Assembly: GCA_027063215.1 (NCBI GenBank)
Contig: JAMOSE010000050.1
Coordinates: 1 to 15,910 of the forward strand
DNA from: Sulfurimonas sp.
GTDB lineage: Bacteria; Campylobacterota; Campylobacteria; Campylobacterales; Sulfurimonadaceae
Reading direction: 5' to 3'
Length of the DNA: 15,910 nt
Part shown: positions 1 through 6,021 of the stretch, piece by piece
Numbering within the stretch: position 1 is the first letter of the stretch
Layout: every line of letters starts with the position of its first letter
The notes under the pieces: model-generated
Database searches by the model: none
What the model was told of the DNA's origin: nothing
What the model saw: only the letters and a program-made list of their open reading frames with translations
Made by a program: the position numbers and the translations under genes

Positions 1-397
1 TCTTTTTTGTCGGCAGTTTGGCTATGGCAGTTGCTGAGGGGATTTTTATGAAACCATAGGCAGGTTTGAGTCGTGCAACTTTTCCACCCTCTTGATCTAC
101 AGAGATAAAAAGTGGTGCTTGTGCAAACTTTTTAAGTTGTTGTGTGAGGGTTTTTAGCTGTTTGGGTGAACGGATGTTTTTTGTTTTGTCTCTACTGTAA
201 AAATCTTTGTCAAAAAGGATTACACCACCTAGATTATACGCTTGTATATCTTTAATGATTTGTGACTCTTTATCAACGCTTGTTCCATCAAAACCGACAA
301 TAAGCATAGAGCCAATCATCTTTTGGAGTGTTGTGTCATCTGGAAGTTGTCCGTAAGCGAGTTGTAACAGCAGGAAAAAAGTAAGGAAGAGTTTCAT
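1..397 (-). CDS. Glycoside hydrolase family 3 (NagZ-like), exported, 5' part only
   Basis: The first 132 codons of a minus-strand gene are visible; the rest lies beyond the left edge. Residues 1-16 look like a signal peptide (Lys2, hydrophobic core, LAYG end). Residues 55-62 (NLGGVILF) and 99-110 (SVDQEGGKVARL) match the N-terminal barrel of GH3 beta-N-acetylhexosaminidases, where DQEGG lies in the sugar-binding region; IPSA follows at 119-122. The family usually reads DQEGGR, so Lys106 is a variant. Family members remove beta-linked N-acetylglucosamine, NagZ doing so on recycled peptidoglycan fragments in the cytoplasm; the signal peptide suggests a periplasmic or envelope location here. The ATG (397-395) is preceded by TAGGAT and overlaps the stop of the phosphorylase-like gene by 4 bp, so the two are probably co-translated. 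The catalytic His and Asp region is not visible, so exact substrate is inferred. Confidence 0.85.
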   Translation of the reverse strand, partial: MKLFLTFFLLLQLAYGQLPDDTTLQKMIGSMLIVGFDGTSVDKESQIIKDIQAYNLGGVILFDKDFYSRDKTKNIRSPKQLKTLTQQLKKFAQAPLFISVDQEGGKVARLKPAYGFIKIPSATAIAKLPTKK

Positions 398-936
398 GAA
401 AATCCTATAATATCTTTGATAGCTTCCATTTTATCAAAAATGAGTGATTTAGCCAACTCTTTTGTTACTTTTTTTGGTTCAAAATGGTCACTGACAACCT
501 TGAGTATATGAAATTGTTTAATGGCAGGGTTGTGGACTACTGCATCATAAAAGCCGTAACTCTCCATATCTACAAATTCACAAATTGGAGTGCTTTGCGG
601 AGTGTCTGTGCAGCAAATAAGAGGAAGATCCTCTTGAAATTTATACACCATCTCTTTATAGGCAACAGTACCAAATACTACAAAAGAACCTACAGGATAT
701 ACTTTTGCAGCGGCACATACACCTACATTGCAGTAGATATCAGTATCTGTAATGTCATAATGGTTTATAAGTGTTTGTGTTGCAAGTCTGGCAGATTCTA
801 CACCCATACCGGAGATAATGAGTTTAATCGTTTCATTGTAAAAGAGCGTATAGTGCTCAAGTTTTGATTTTTTTAGTTTGAAGTAATCGACAAAAGCTTG
901 TGCTTCCGGTTTGAGAGCAGTTTGTATATAAATCAT
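394..936 (-). CDS. Nucleoside phosphorylase / MTA-SAH nucleosidase-like protein
   Basis: A 180-residue protein with the landmarks of the purine nucleoside phosphorylase/nucleosidase fold: SGMG at 42-45, NVGV at 70-73, a VDMES block at 122-126 and VVSD at 147-150. In MTA/SAH nucleosidases (MtnN) the DMES region binds ribose and the later SD supplies the acid for cleavage of the N-glycosidic bond. It is shorter than MtnN (about 230 residues), mainly between NVGV and DMES, so it may belong to a small divergent subfamily with another substrate. The ATG at 936 is chosen over an in-frame TTG at 939 because a TATAAT box ends six bases before it; no Shine-Dalgarno sequence is present and the message may be leaderless. 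It overlaps the downstream GH3 gene by 4 bp (ATGA), which suggests a two-gene operon, perhaps in cell-wall or nucleoside salvage. Fold is fairly certain, substrate is not. Confidence 0.75.
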   Translation of the reverse strand: MIYIQTALKPEAQAFVDYFKLKKSKLEHYTLFYNETIKLIISGMGVESARLATQTLINHYDITDTDIYCNVGVCAAAKVYPVGSFVVFGTVAYKEMVYKFQEDLPLICCTDTPQSTPICEFVDMESYGFYDAVVHNPAIKQFHILKVVSDHFEPKKVTKELAKSLIFDKMEAIKDIIGFS

Positions 937-942
937 CAAAAG

Positions 943-948
943 ATTATA
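943..948 (-). promoter_or_regulatory. -10 box (TATAAT) for the phosphorylase-like gene
   Basis: On the minus strand the sequence reads TGGTATAAT, an extended -10 element. Counting six bases downstream, as for the SRP RNA promoter nearby, places transcription start on the A of the ATG at 936. No clear -35 box is seen. The promoter diverges from that of ffs (971-976). Confidence 0.6.
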
Positions 949-970
949 CCATTTTTAAGAAAAAGCTGAT

Positions 971-976
971 ATAATT
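971..976 (+). promoter_or_regulatory. -10 box (TATAAT) for the SRP RNA
   Basis: A perfect TATAAT lies six bases before position 983, which is independently predicted as the RNA 5' end from the terminal stem. No convincing -35 box; the upstream region is T-rich, as is usual for housekeeping promoters of Campylobacterota. Confidence 0.75.
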
Positions 977-982
977 TCATCG

Positions 983-1086
983 CTTCTCTTTAGACCTGTG
1001 CAATGGGTGCTTGAGGTAACGTGTCAGGGTAGGAATACAGCAGCACACCTTAAGCATTCATGTGCCGCAGCCATCTGGAGAGGGGC
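983..1086 (+). ncRNA. ffs: Signal recognition particle RNA, small bacterial type (4.5S)
   Basis: This is the RNA of the signal recognition particle, which with Ffh delivers inner-membrane proteins to the translocon. The diagnostic apical domain is intact: CAGG at 1025-1028, the stem GTA/TAC closing a GGAA tetraloop at 1032-1035, and AGCAGC at 1039-1044, forming the internal loop bound by the Ffh M domain. TGCTTGAGGT (from 1009) pairs with ACCTTAAGCA (to 1056) below it. The end stem is GCTTCTCTT (983-991) with GAGAGGGGC (1078-1086), including several G-U pairs. About 104 nt is normal for the short form without an Alu domain. The 5' end agrees with the TATAAT box at 971-976; the 3' end is set only by the stem and could differ by a few bases. 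Confidence 0.95.
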
Positions 1087-1154
1087 ACCTTCCTTACAGT
1101 ACTCTAATTCAAACAATCAAAAATTTTCTATTTTTTACATTACATAAAATTCGC

Positions 1155-1160
1155 TATAAT
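1155..1160 (+). promoter_or_regulatory. -10 box (TATAAT) for the type II secretion operon
   Basis: A perfect TATAAT lies in a 102 bp AT-rich gap after ffs. Start would be near 1167, giving a 5' leader of about 22 nt with an AAAGG ribosome-binding site at 1174-1178, ten bases before the gspG ATG. No other promoter-like gap is seen in the following 9.9 kb of tightly packed genes, so it may serve the whole operon. Confidence 0.65.
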
Positions 1161-1188
1161 ACCATCAAAAACAAAAGGTCATTTTATT

Positions 1189-1578
1189 ATGCAAAGAAAA
1201 GCATTCTCTTTAATAGAGCTTATGATAGTTATCGTTATTTTGGGATTACTCGCAGCTATGGTTTTACCAAGTTTGACAGGTAAAGGAGAAGAGGCAAAGC
1301 GGGATCTTGTTTGTGTGCAAATGAAGTCTATGTATGATGGAGCACTTGATATGTACAAAATCAAACATAGTGTTTATCCATCAACAGAAGAAGGACTTAC
1401 AGTACTTACAAAGACAGACGAGTATTTTAAAGATGGCAAAATGCCAAAAGATTCATGGGGAAATGAGTTTATCTACATCAACAATGATGGAAAAGTTGAG
1501 CTTATCTCTTTAGGTGCTGATAAAAAAGAGGGTGGTAAAGGTTCTGCTGCTGATATACGACTGAGTCAGTGTAAGTAG
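1189..1578 (+). CDS. gspG: Type II secretion major pseudopilin GspG
   Basis: GspG is the main subunit of the periplasmic pseudopilus that pushes substrates out through the secretin. The 129-residue protein has a five-residue basic leader, a type III signal (KA then FSLIELMIVIVILGLLAAMV) with Glu at mature position 5, and the GspG-specific middle YPSTEEGLTVL (63-73), DSWGNEF (88-94) and SLGADKKEGG (107-116) through ADI (121-123). The last segment corresponds to the calcium-binding loop, with Asp111 and Asp122 as likely ligands. Predicted cleavage after Ala5 would leave 124 residues; most GspG have Gly at this position. Cys42 and Cys128 are unusual extras and could form a disulfide. It is the first gene of the operon, as fits the subunit needed in greatest amount. 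Confidence 0.95.
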   Translation: MQRKAFSLIELMIVIVILGLLAAMVLPSLTGKGEEAKRDLVCVQMKSMYDGALDMYKIKHSVYPSTEEGLTVLTKTDEYFKDGKMPKDSWGNEFIYINNDGKVELISLGADKKEGGKGSAADIRLSQCK

Positions 1579-1581
1579 TGG

Positions 1582-2067
1582 ATGCAAAAAAAAGCTTTTT
1601 CTCTTATTGAATTGATGATTGTAATTATCATCATTGGTGTTATTTACACGTTAGCATTAAGTAAGATACAAACTCCGGTACAAGAGTTACAAAAACCTAC
1701 TTTTAAGACACTAAAAAGCTATTTATACTCTTTTTCCAAAGATCATAAGAGTGTGAAACTTTTATGTAAAAAAAGTTGTGATGCCTGTGCTGTTTACAGT
1801 GATGGAAAAAAATTGCTAGAAGTTGAGAGTTTTTTTGATAGTAGTGTTGAATTCTACAGATATGATTTTTTTTTAGGTGATGTGGCACTGCAAAGAGAAA
1901 CTTGCTTTGAATTTTTAGTTGATGGCAACGGCGTATCGGATCAGGTGATTATTGCTTATAAAGGAAAAGTGTATGATTTTACTCCCTATTTTAGCGATGT
2001 TCAAGAGTATGGATCTATAGAAGAGCTTAATGATGCCAAAGAAAAACTCATAAGTGAAGTACAATGA
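1582..2067 (+). CDS. Prepilin-type pseudopilin, GspH-like, cysteine-rich
   Basis: The first 28 residues are a typical prepilin signal: basic leader MQKKA, then FSLIELMIVIIIIGVIYTLAL with Glu at mature position 5. The 161-residue length and the place right after gspG suggest the minor pseudopilin GspH, but the globular domain is not recognisable as GspH by eye. It carries Cys62, Cys66 and Cys69 (a CX3CX2C cluster) and Cys108, which could form disulfides or hold a metal; there is no CXXCH haem motif. Minor pseudopilins sit at the tip of the pseudopilus and start its assembly. The ATG is 3 bp after the gspG stop with only a weak ribosome-binding site, so translation may be coupled. Its end overlaps the gspF start by 4 bp (ATGA). 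It could alternatively be a dedicated prepilin-like protein peculiar to this lineage. Confidence 0.7.
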   Translation: MQKKAFSLIELMIVIIIIGVIYTLALSKIQTPVQELQKPTFKTLKSYLYSFSKDHKSVKLLCKKSCDACAVYSDGKKLLEVESFFDSSVEFYRYDFFLGDVALQRETCFEFLVDGNGVSDQVIIAYKGKVYDFTPYFSDVQEYGSIEELNDAKEKLISEVQ

Positions 2068-3278
2068 TATTTAAATACAAAGGGATTACTGCCGAGGGTA
2101 AAAAAGTTCGTGATAAAATTGAAGCACTCTCTTTGGAAGAGGCAAAAAGTAAATTACGGGCAAAAGGTATTATCTATGAGTATATCGAGGAAGATACAAA
2201 AAGTTTTTTTGAACGTTTTGAGTTTTCAAAAAAACGTAAGATATCGCCACAAGAACTTTCTAGCCTTTCTCGTGAGTTGGCAATTTATATTCGTTCAGGT
2301 ATTAGTATTGTAGCTGCACTTAAAGTTGTACAGACGCATTATGAACGAGATAAAAAGATGAAACTTTTTCTTTCAACACTTTCAACACTGCTTGATGAGG
2401 GAAAAAATTTCTATACAGCATTAGATGAACAGAGTGTTTTAGAACTACCGCTTTTTTTTAAAGAGTCTATCCGAGTGAGTGAAGATGGTGGTATATTGGA
2501 TGAAGTATTATTGGAACTTTCACGTTTTTTAAAAGAACAAGACAAAATACAAAAAGAGATAAAAAGTGCCTTTGCTTATCCCTCTTTTATGGTTGTTATC
2601 TCTTTGCTTATGATTGTTTTTATGCTGACCTTTGTTGTTCCGCAAATCACCGGAATTTTTGCAAGTATGGATCAGGAATTACCTAAAGCGACTCTTTTTG
2701 TTATTGCTGCTGGAGATTTTTTTAGTCAGAATTTTCAATTAATTTTAGTTTTTATCTTTATTGTGATTACCATTTTTGTTCTTTTAAGAAAGAAGTCTTA
2801 TAAATTTGCATACTTTATAGATGCGCTTCTTCTTAAACTGCCACTCTTTGGTACAATAATTTTAAAAAGTGAACTTGCCCGTTTTGCTTATATGGCTTCA
2901 CTCCTTACCCGTTCGGGTGTTCCTTTTGTAAGAACCATTAATTTAAGTGCAAATATATTAAACAATCGTGTTATCAAAGAGATCTTTTTAGATGCAAGTC
3001 AAAAAGTTGTGGAAGGAAAACTTCTCTCGTCTGCCTTAAATAACAGCTATAAGACAATTGATCTTGCATTTATTCAGTCGATAGCACTTGCCGAAGAGAC
3101 CTCTGAAGTGCAAAGTGTTCTTTCAAATCTTTCAGAACTCTATTTTGAAGAAAACAGAGATAAAATTGCTCTTCTTTTAACACTTTTAGAACCGGCTCTT
3201 ATGCTTTTTGTCGGTGGAACTATCGGTTTTATTGTTGCTGCTATGCTGTTACCAATTTTTTCTATGAGTATTCACTAA
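2064..3278 (+). CDS. gspF: Type II secretion inner-membrane platform protein GspF
   Basis: GspF is the polytopic membrane protein on which the ATPase GspE acts to add pseudopilin subunits. The length of 404 residues is standard for the family. The N-terminal part (FKYKGITAEGKKV, then EALSLEEAKSKLRAKG) is the usual start. Two cytoplasmic GspF domains follow: the first includes LSRELAIYIRSGISIVAAL (68-86), the second LARFAYMASLLTRSGVPFV (271-289). Membrane segments lie at about 171-193, 222-241 and 370-398, the last with LEPALMLFVGGTIGFIVAAM, a hallmark. It overlaps the preceding pseudopilin gene by 4 bp and is followed after 2 bp by gspK. Pilus-type PilC proteins share the fold, but the neighbours make GspF the right name. 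Confidence 0.95.
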   Translation: MIFKYKGITAEGKKVRDKIEALSLEEAKSKLRAKGIIYEYIEEDTKSFFERFEFSKKRKISPQELSSLSRELAIYIRSGISIVAALKVVQTHYERDKKMKLFLSTLSTLLDEGKNFYTALDEQSVLELPLFFKESIRVSEDGGILDEVLLELSRFLKEQDKIQKEIKSAFAYPSFMVVISLLMIVFMLTFVVPQITGIFASMDQELPKATLFVIAAGDFFSQNFQLILVFIFIVITIFVLLRKKSYKFAYFIDALLLKLPLFGTIILKSELARFAYMASLLTRSGVPFVRTINLSANILNNRVIKEIFLDASQKVVEGKLLSSALNNSYKTIDLAFIQSIALAEETSEVQSVLSNLSELYFEENRDKIALLLTLLEPALMLFVGGTIGFIVAAMLLPIFSMSIH

Positions 3279-3280
3279 TT

Positions 3281-4177
3281 ATGAGAAGAGCTATTGCTTT
3301 ATTGATCACTTTAATGTTTGTGATGGTTATATCTGTTGCTATTGGATATGGTCTGACACAGCTAAAAAAAGCTTCAAAAATAGTACAGGATGAAGATATT
3401 CTTTATAAAAGCACTATGGTGTTAAGTGATATTTTAGAGATATTAAAAACAGCTCCACAAATTAATCAACTAGCGGATGCCAATGCTTCTGATGAGCTGT
3501 ATATCTTTCTTCAGACTGCACAATCTTTGCCGCTTGATATTGCAAATGAAAAGGTTGTCGTGTCATTTAAAAGTGCCAATAGTAAGATAAATATCAATAT
3601 GTTAAATAAAAATAATGAAGCTCTCTTTAGAAATTTTTTTAATCGCTATATGGTAGGAAGCAGTTACATAGATATAGTAAAAGAGTGTATGCGCAATAAT
3701 CAAGCAAAAGATGAGTATAATAACTCTTTTAGTAGCTTATTTGATGCAAATCCGACACTCTTTCGTCAATATATTGCCTCAAAAGAGCATCTTGAGAAAA
3801 TAAATACATTTTATATAGCAGAATATGGGGATACAAACTTGAAAAATATTCCTTTTGATGAGCTTTTTTGTTATAGTGCTGATCAAAACCAGACAATAGA
3901 TCTTAATTATGTATCAGCTGTTGCATGGGAGATGATACTTGATACGTCGGCAGAACGGGCAGAAGAGCTTTTTTTGGGGGAAGGAAGTTATAAATCTTTG
4001 GATGATTTAAATCTCACCCCTCAAGAAAAGGTGAATATTTCCAAGTTTAAAACAACATTTTTTGCTCCATATATTTTAGTAGATATTGAATTGATACACA
4101 AAGAGAGTATTTCAAAAATTCGTTTTATATACGATATAAAACTGCAGAGAGGATATGATTTTGTTTTTGAAGTTTAA
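3281..4177 (+). CDS. gspK: Type II secretion minor pseudopilin GspK
   Basis: GspK is the largest minor pseudopilin and, with GspI and GspJ, caps the pseudopilus tip. The N-terminus is MRRA then IALLITLMFVMVISVAIGYGL: a prepilin signal in which mature position 5 is not Glu, which is the known GspK exception. The 298 residues fit the family (about 300-330). Two blocks recall the GspK helical domain: KININMLN (102-109) and IDLNYVSAVAWEMILDTSAE (206-225), followed by AEELF and a YKSLDDL segment at 237-243. Cys136 and Cys197 are the only cysteines and could bridge. Predicted cleavage is after Ala4. Its end overlaps the gspL-like gene by 23 bp. Assignment rests on the signal exception, length and context. 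Confidence 0.85.
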   Translation: MRRAIALLITLMFVMVISVAIGYGLTQLKKASKIVQDEDILYKSTMVLSDILEILKTAPQINQLADANASDELYIFLQTAQSLPLDIANEKVVVSFKSANSKININMLNKNNEALFRNFFNRYMVGSSYIDIVKECMRNNQAKDEYNNSFSSLFDANPTLFRQYIASKEHLEKINTFYIAEYGDTNLKNIPFDELFCYSADQNQTIDLNYVSAVAWEMILDTSAERAEELFLGEGSYKSLDDLNLTPQEKVNISKFKTTFFAPYILVDIELIHKESISKIRFIYDIKLQRGYDFVFEV

Positions 4178-5093
4178 ACAAAAGGGGAGTGTACTCTTTT
4201 TGGATCAAGATATTGAAGTTCGTGCTGAAGCAAAACAGAAATATCATATAGTAATTTCGCCATCTTTATACTGGGTAAAAAAAGTAACATTGCCCTTAAA
4301 ATATATTCATGAAGTAAAAAAAATTGCAGCAACACTTTTTGAAGAGTTACTCCCTCCTGGAAAGTATAGTTTTTATGTTGCAAAAGATGGGAATGATTTT
4401 ATTATTTTTGCCTATGAAGATGTAAAGATACTTGCCCTGCTAACAGCAAAAGGGATACATTCTCATCAGATTATTGATATCTCTTTTGCGCAGTTTGTCT
4501 TTAAAGATATAACAAAGGCCATAGTGATTGATGAAAAAAATGTTATCTGGAAAAAGGATGGTATTGTTATTTTGCTTCCTGCTACATGGTTTAAAGATAC
4601 GCAACCTTTAAATACTGATAGCATTACAATGTCAAAGCATACAATTCAGCTTGAGCAGTTTTCTCATATTGTAGATAGGAAGACACTCTATAAGATCATA
4701 ATGCTTTTAACTTTTTTTATTTTTGTTTTACTTGGTGAATATTTTTATTTTGTAAAGCAAAAAGAGGTTTTGGCACTGCAAAAAGAGCAGCTGTTTAAAG
4801 AGTATGATCTTAAACCGACACTTATGCAAAATAAAGCTATTTTAGCACACTATAAAAAAGAGGATGAAAAAGAACAAAAATTAAGAAAATATATAAGTTA
4901 TTTCTTAAAAGCAAATTTTCAAAAGGGAGAAAAAATAGTTTCTATCTCTTTTGAAAAACCGTATTTAAAAGTTTCTATAGAGGGCGTTAAAAAAGAAAAT
5001 CTCAAACGGCTATTAACTCGATTTATGCAAGAAAAGATAGCATTCAAGACAAAACAAAAAGGGAAGAATTTACTAGTGGAGGTGAAAATTTGA
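4155..5093 (+). CDS. gspL: GspL-like assembly protein of the type II secretion platform
   Basis: GspL bridges the cytoplasmic ATPase GspE to the periplasmic ring through GspM. This 312-residue protein shows that plan: a cytoplasmic part (1-178), one membrane segment (179-199), a coiled-coil stretch (about 200-248) and a small alpha/beta domain resembling the periplasmic ferredoxin-like domain (258-312). It is shorter than enterobacterial GspL (about 400), because the cytoplasmic actin-like part is reduced. Sequence similarity is not obvious by eye, so the name relies on topology and on lying between gspK and gspM. The ATG at 4155 has its purine-rich AGAGAGGA (4146-4153) too close for normal use; in-frame TTG at 4161 would sit at ideal spacing, so the true start may be there. 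The gene overlaps gspK by 23 bp and gspM by 4 bp. Confidence 0.7.
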   Translation: MILFLKFKQKGSVLFLDQDIEVRAEAKQKYHIVISPSLYWVKKVTLPLKYIHEVKKIAATLFEELLPPGKYSFYVAKDGNDFIIFAYEDVKILALLTAKGIHSHQIIDISFAQFVFKDITKAIVIDEKNVIWKKDGIVILLPATWFKDTQPLNTDSITMSKHTIQLEQFSHIVDRKTLYKIIMLLTFFIFVLLGEYFYFVKQKEVLALQKEQLFKEYDLKPTLMQNKAILAHYKKEDEKEQKLRKYISYFLKANFQKGEKIVSISFEKPYLKVSIEGVKKENLKRLLTRFMQEKIAFKTKQKGKNLLVEVKI

Positions 5094-5497
5094 GCCGTAT
5101 AAATCCTCTGCATATTATTGCACTGCTTTTTGTTATGATACTTTTTATTTTCTTTTTACTTGCAGATATAAAAGAAGAAGTACAAGAAGAAAAAGAGAGT
5201 TATAAAAAGAGTCAAAAGATAGCAAAAGAACTTTTTTCATATAAAAAACTTTATGGAGATACAAAACGGATCCAGGCATCTTTAAAACGGATTCTTTCGC
5301 AGAGCTCTTTACGAAAAGCAAAGTTGAAGATTGTAAAGAAAAAAGAGAGCACACTTATTACAAGTCCTTCTATTAGTTTATATGCATTGAATTCTCTGCT
5401 TTCTAAGATCTTTAATGGACCGTACCGAATAAAAACACTCGATATCAAACGTATCGATAAAACGCATGCAAGATTAAAATTGGAGATAGAATGGTAA
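5090..5497 (+). CDS. gspM: GspM-like inner-membrane protein
   Basis: A 135-residue protein with a membrane helix at 9-25, a charged coiled coil (about 28-60, rich in Lys and Glu) and a short C-terminal alpha/beta region (75-135). This is the layout of GspM, which pairs with GspL around the platform. It starts with TTG at 5090, supported by a strong GGAGG at 5078-5082 seven bases upstream and by the TTGA overlap with the stop of the preceding gene; no in-frame ATG lies near. The end overlaps the next gene by 7 bp. The family is poorly conserved, so context carries much of the call. Slightly shorter than typical GspM (about 150-180). Confidence 0.65.
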   Translation: MSRINPLHIIALLFVMILFIFFLLADIKEEVQEEKESYKKSQKIAKELFSYKKLYGDTKRIQASLKRILSQSSLRKAKLKIVKKKESTLITSPSISLYALNSLLSKIFNGPYRIKTLDIKRIDKTHARLKLEIEW

Positions 5498-6021
5498 GAG
5501 TATATAAATTTTTTGCATATCTACTTTTTTTTATAATGATGCTGCTTGTATTTATACCAAAAGAGAATCTTTTTTATCTCCTTGAAAAGGAGTTGGCCAA
5601 AGAAGAGCTCTATATAAGCAATGAACGCTTAAAGGAAGAACTTTTTACTTTAAAGATCCAAAATGCTTCTCTTTCTTATAAGGGGATAGCGTTTGCAGAT
5701 GTTCAAGAGATTAAGAGTGTTTTTTTATTTTTTTATAATGAGGTTTCCTTCAAAGATATGAAACTTTCATCATTGCTCGCAAATTACTGGCCACAAAAAG
5801 TGCAAACAGGAAAGATTAGCTATTCTGTATTAAATCCTCTTGATTTACAAGCTGTAGCAAAAGGTGATTTTGGAGAGATTCATGCAAAATACTCATTACA
5901 AAAAAGAGTCTTAAAAGTGTTTCTGACTCCATCAAAATTGATGTTGCAAAAGTATAGAAACTCATTGAGATATTTTAAGAAGTTAAAAACAGGAGAGTAC
6001 AGTTATGAAAAATCTCTCTAA
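5491..6021 (+). CDS. gspN: GspN-like membrane-anchored periplasmic protein
   Basis: A 176-residue protein with one N-terminal membrane helix (about 7-23) and a periplasmic part rich in beta strands (for example LFTLKIQNASLSYKGIAFAD, 51-70, and HAKYSLQKRVLKVFLTP, 131-147). GspN proteins have this layout and an AsmA-like character, but are usually near 250 residues, so this is a short form. GspN is dispensable in many type II systems and its role is not settled. The ATG follows GGAG (5482-5485) at five bases. It overlaps gspM by 7 bp and gspC by 17 bp. Identity is inferred mainly from position between gspM and gspC; a lineage-specific accessory protein is the alternative. Confidence 0.5.
   Translation: MVRVYKFFAYLLFFIMMLLVFIPKENLFYLLEKELAKEELYISNERLKEELFTLKIQNASLSYKGIAFADVQEIKSVFLFFYNEVSFKDMKLSSLLANYWPQKVQTGKISYSVLNPLDLQAVAKGDFGEIHAKYSLQKRVLKVFLTPSKLMLQKYRNSLRYFKKLKTGEYSYEKSL

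Noticed and set aside
484..867. Plus-strand open frame of 127 codons
   Set aside because: It lies opposite the phosphorylase-like gene, has no ribosome-binding site or recognisable motif, and its composition looks like an antisense reading of a conserved protein.
1087..1154. Intrinsic terminator after ffs
   Set aside because: T-runs exist, but the only inverted repeats (AGTACT, AAAATTTT) are too short to support a hairpin call.
1062..1283. Plus-strand open frame of 73 codons beginning inside the SRP RNA
   Set aside because: It starts in the 3' half of ffs and runs out of frame into gspG; no ribosome-binding site.
1582..2067. Haem c binding by the cysteine-rich pseudopilin
   Set aside because: CX2C is followed by Ala, not His, so there is no CXXCH site.
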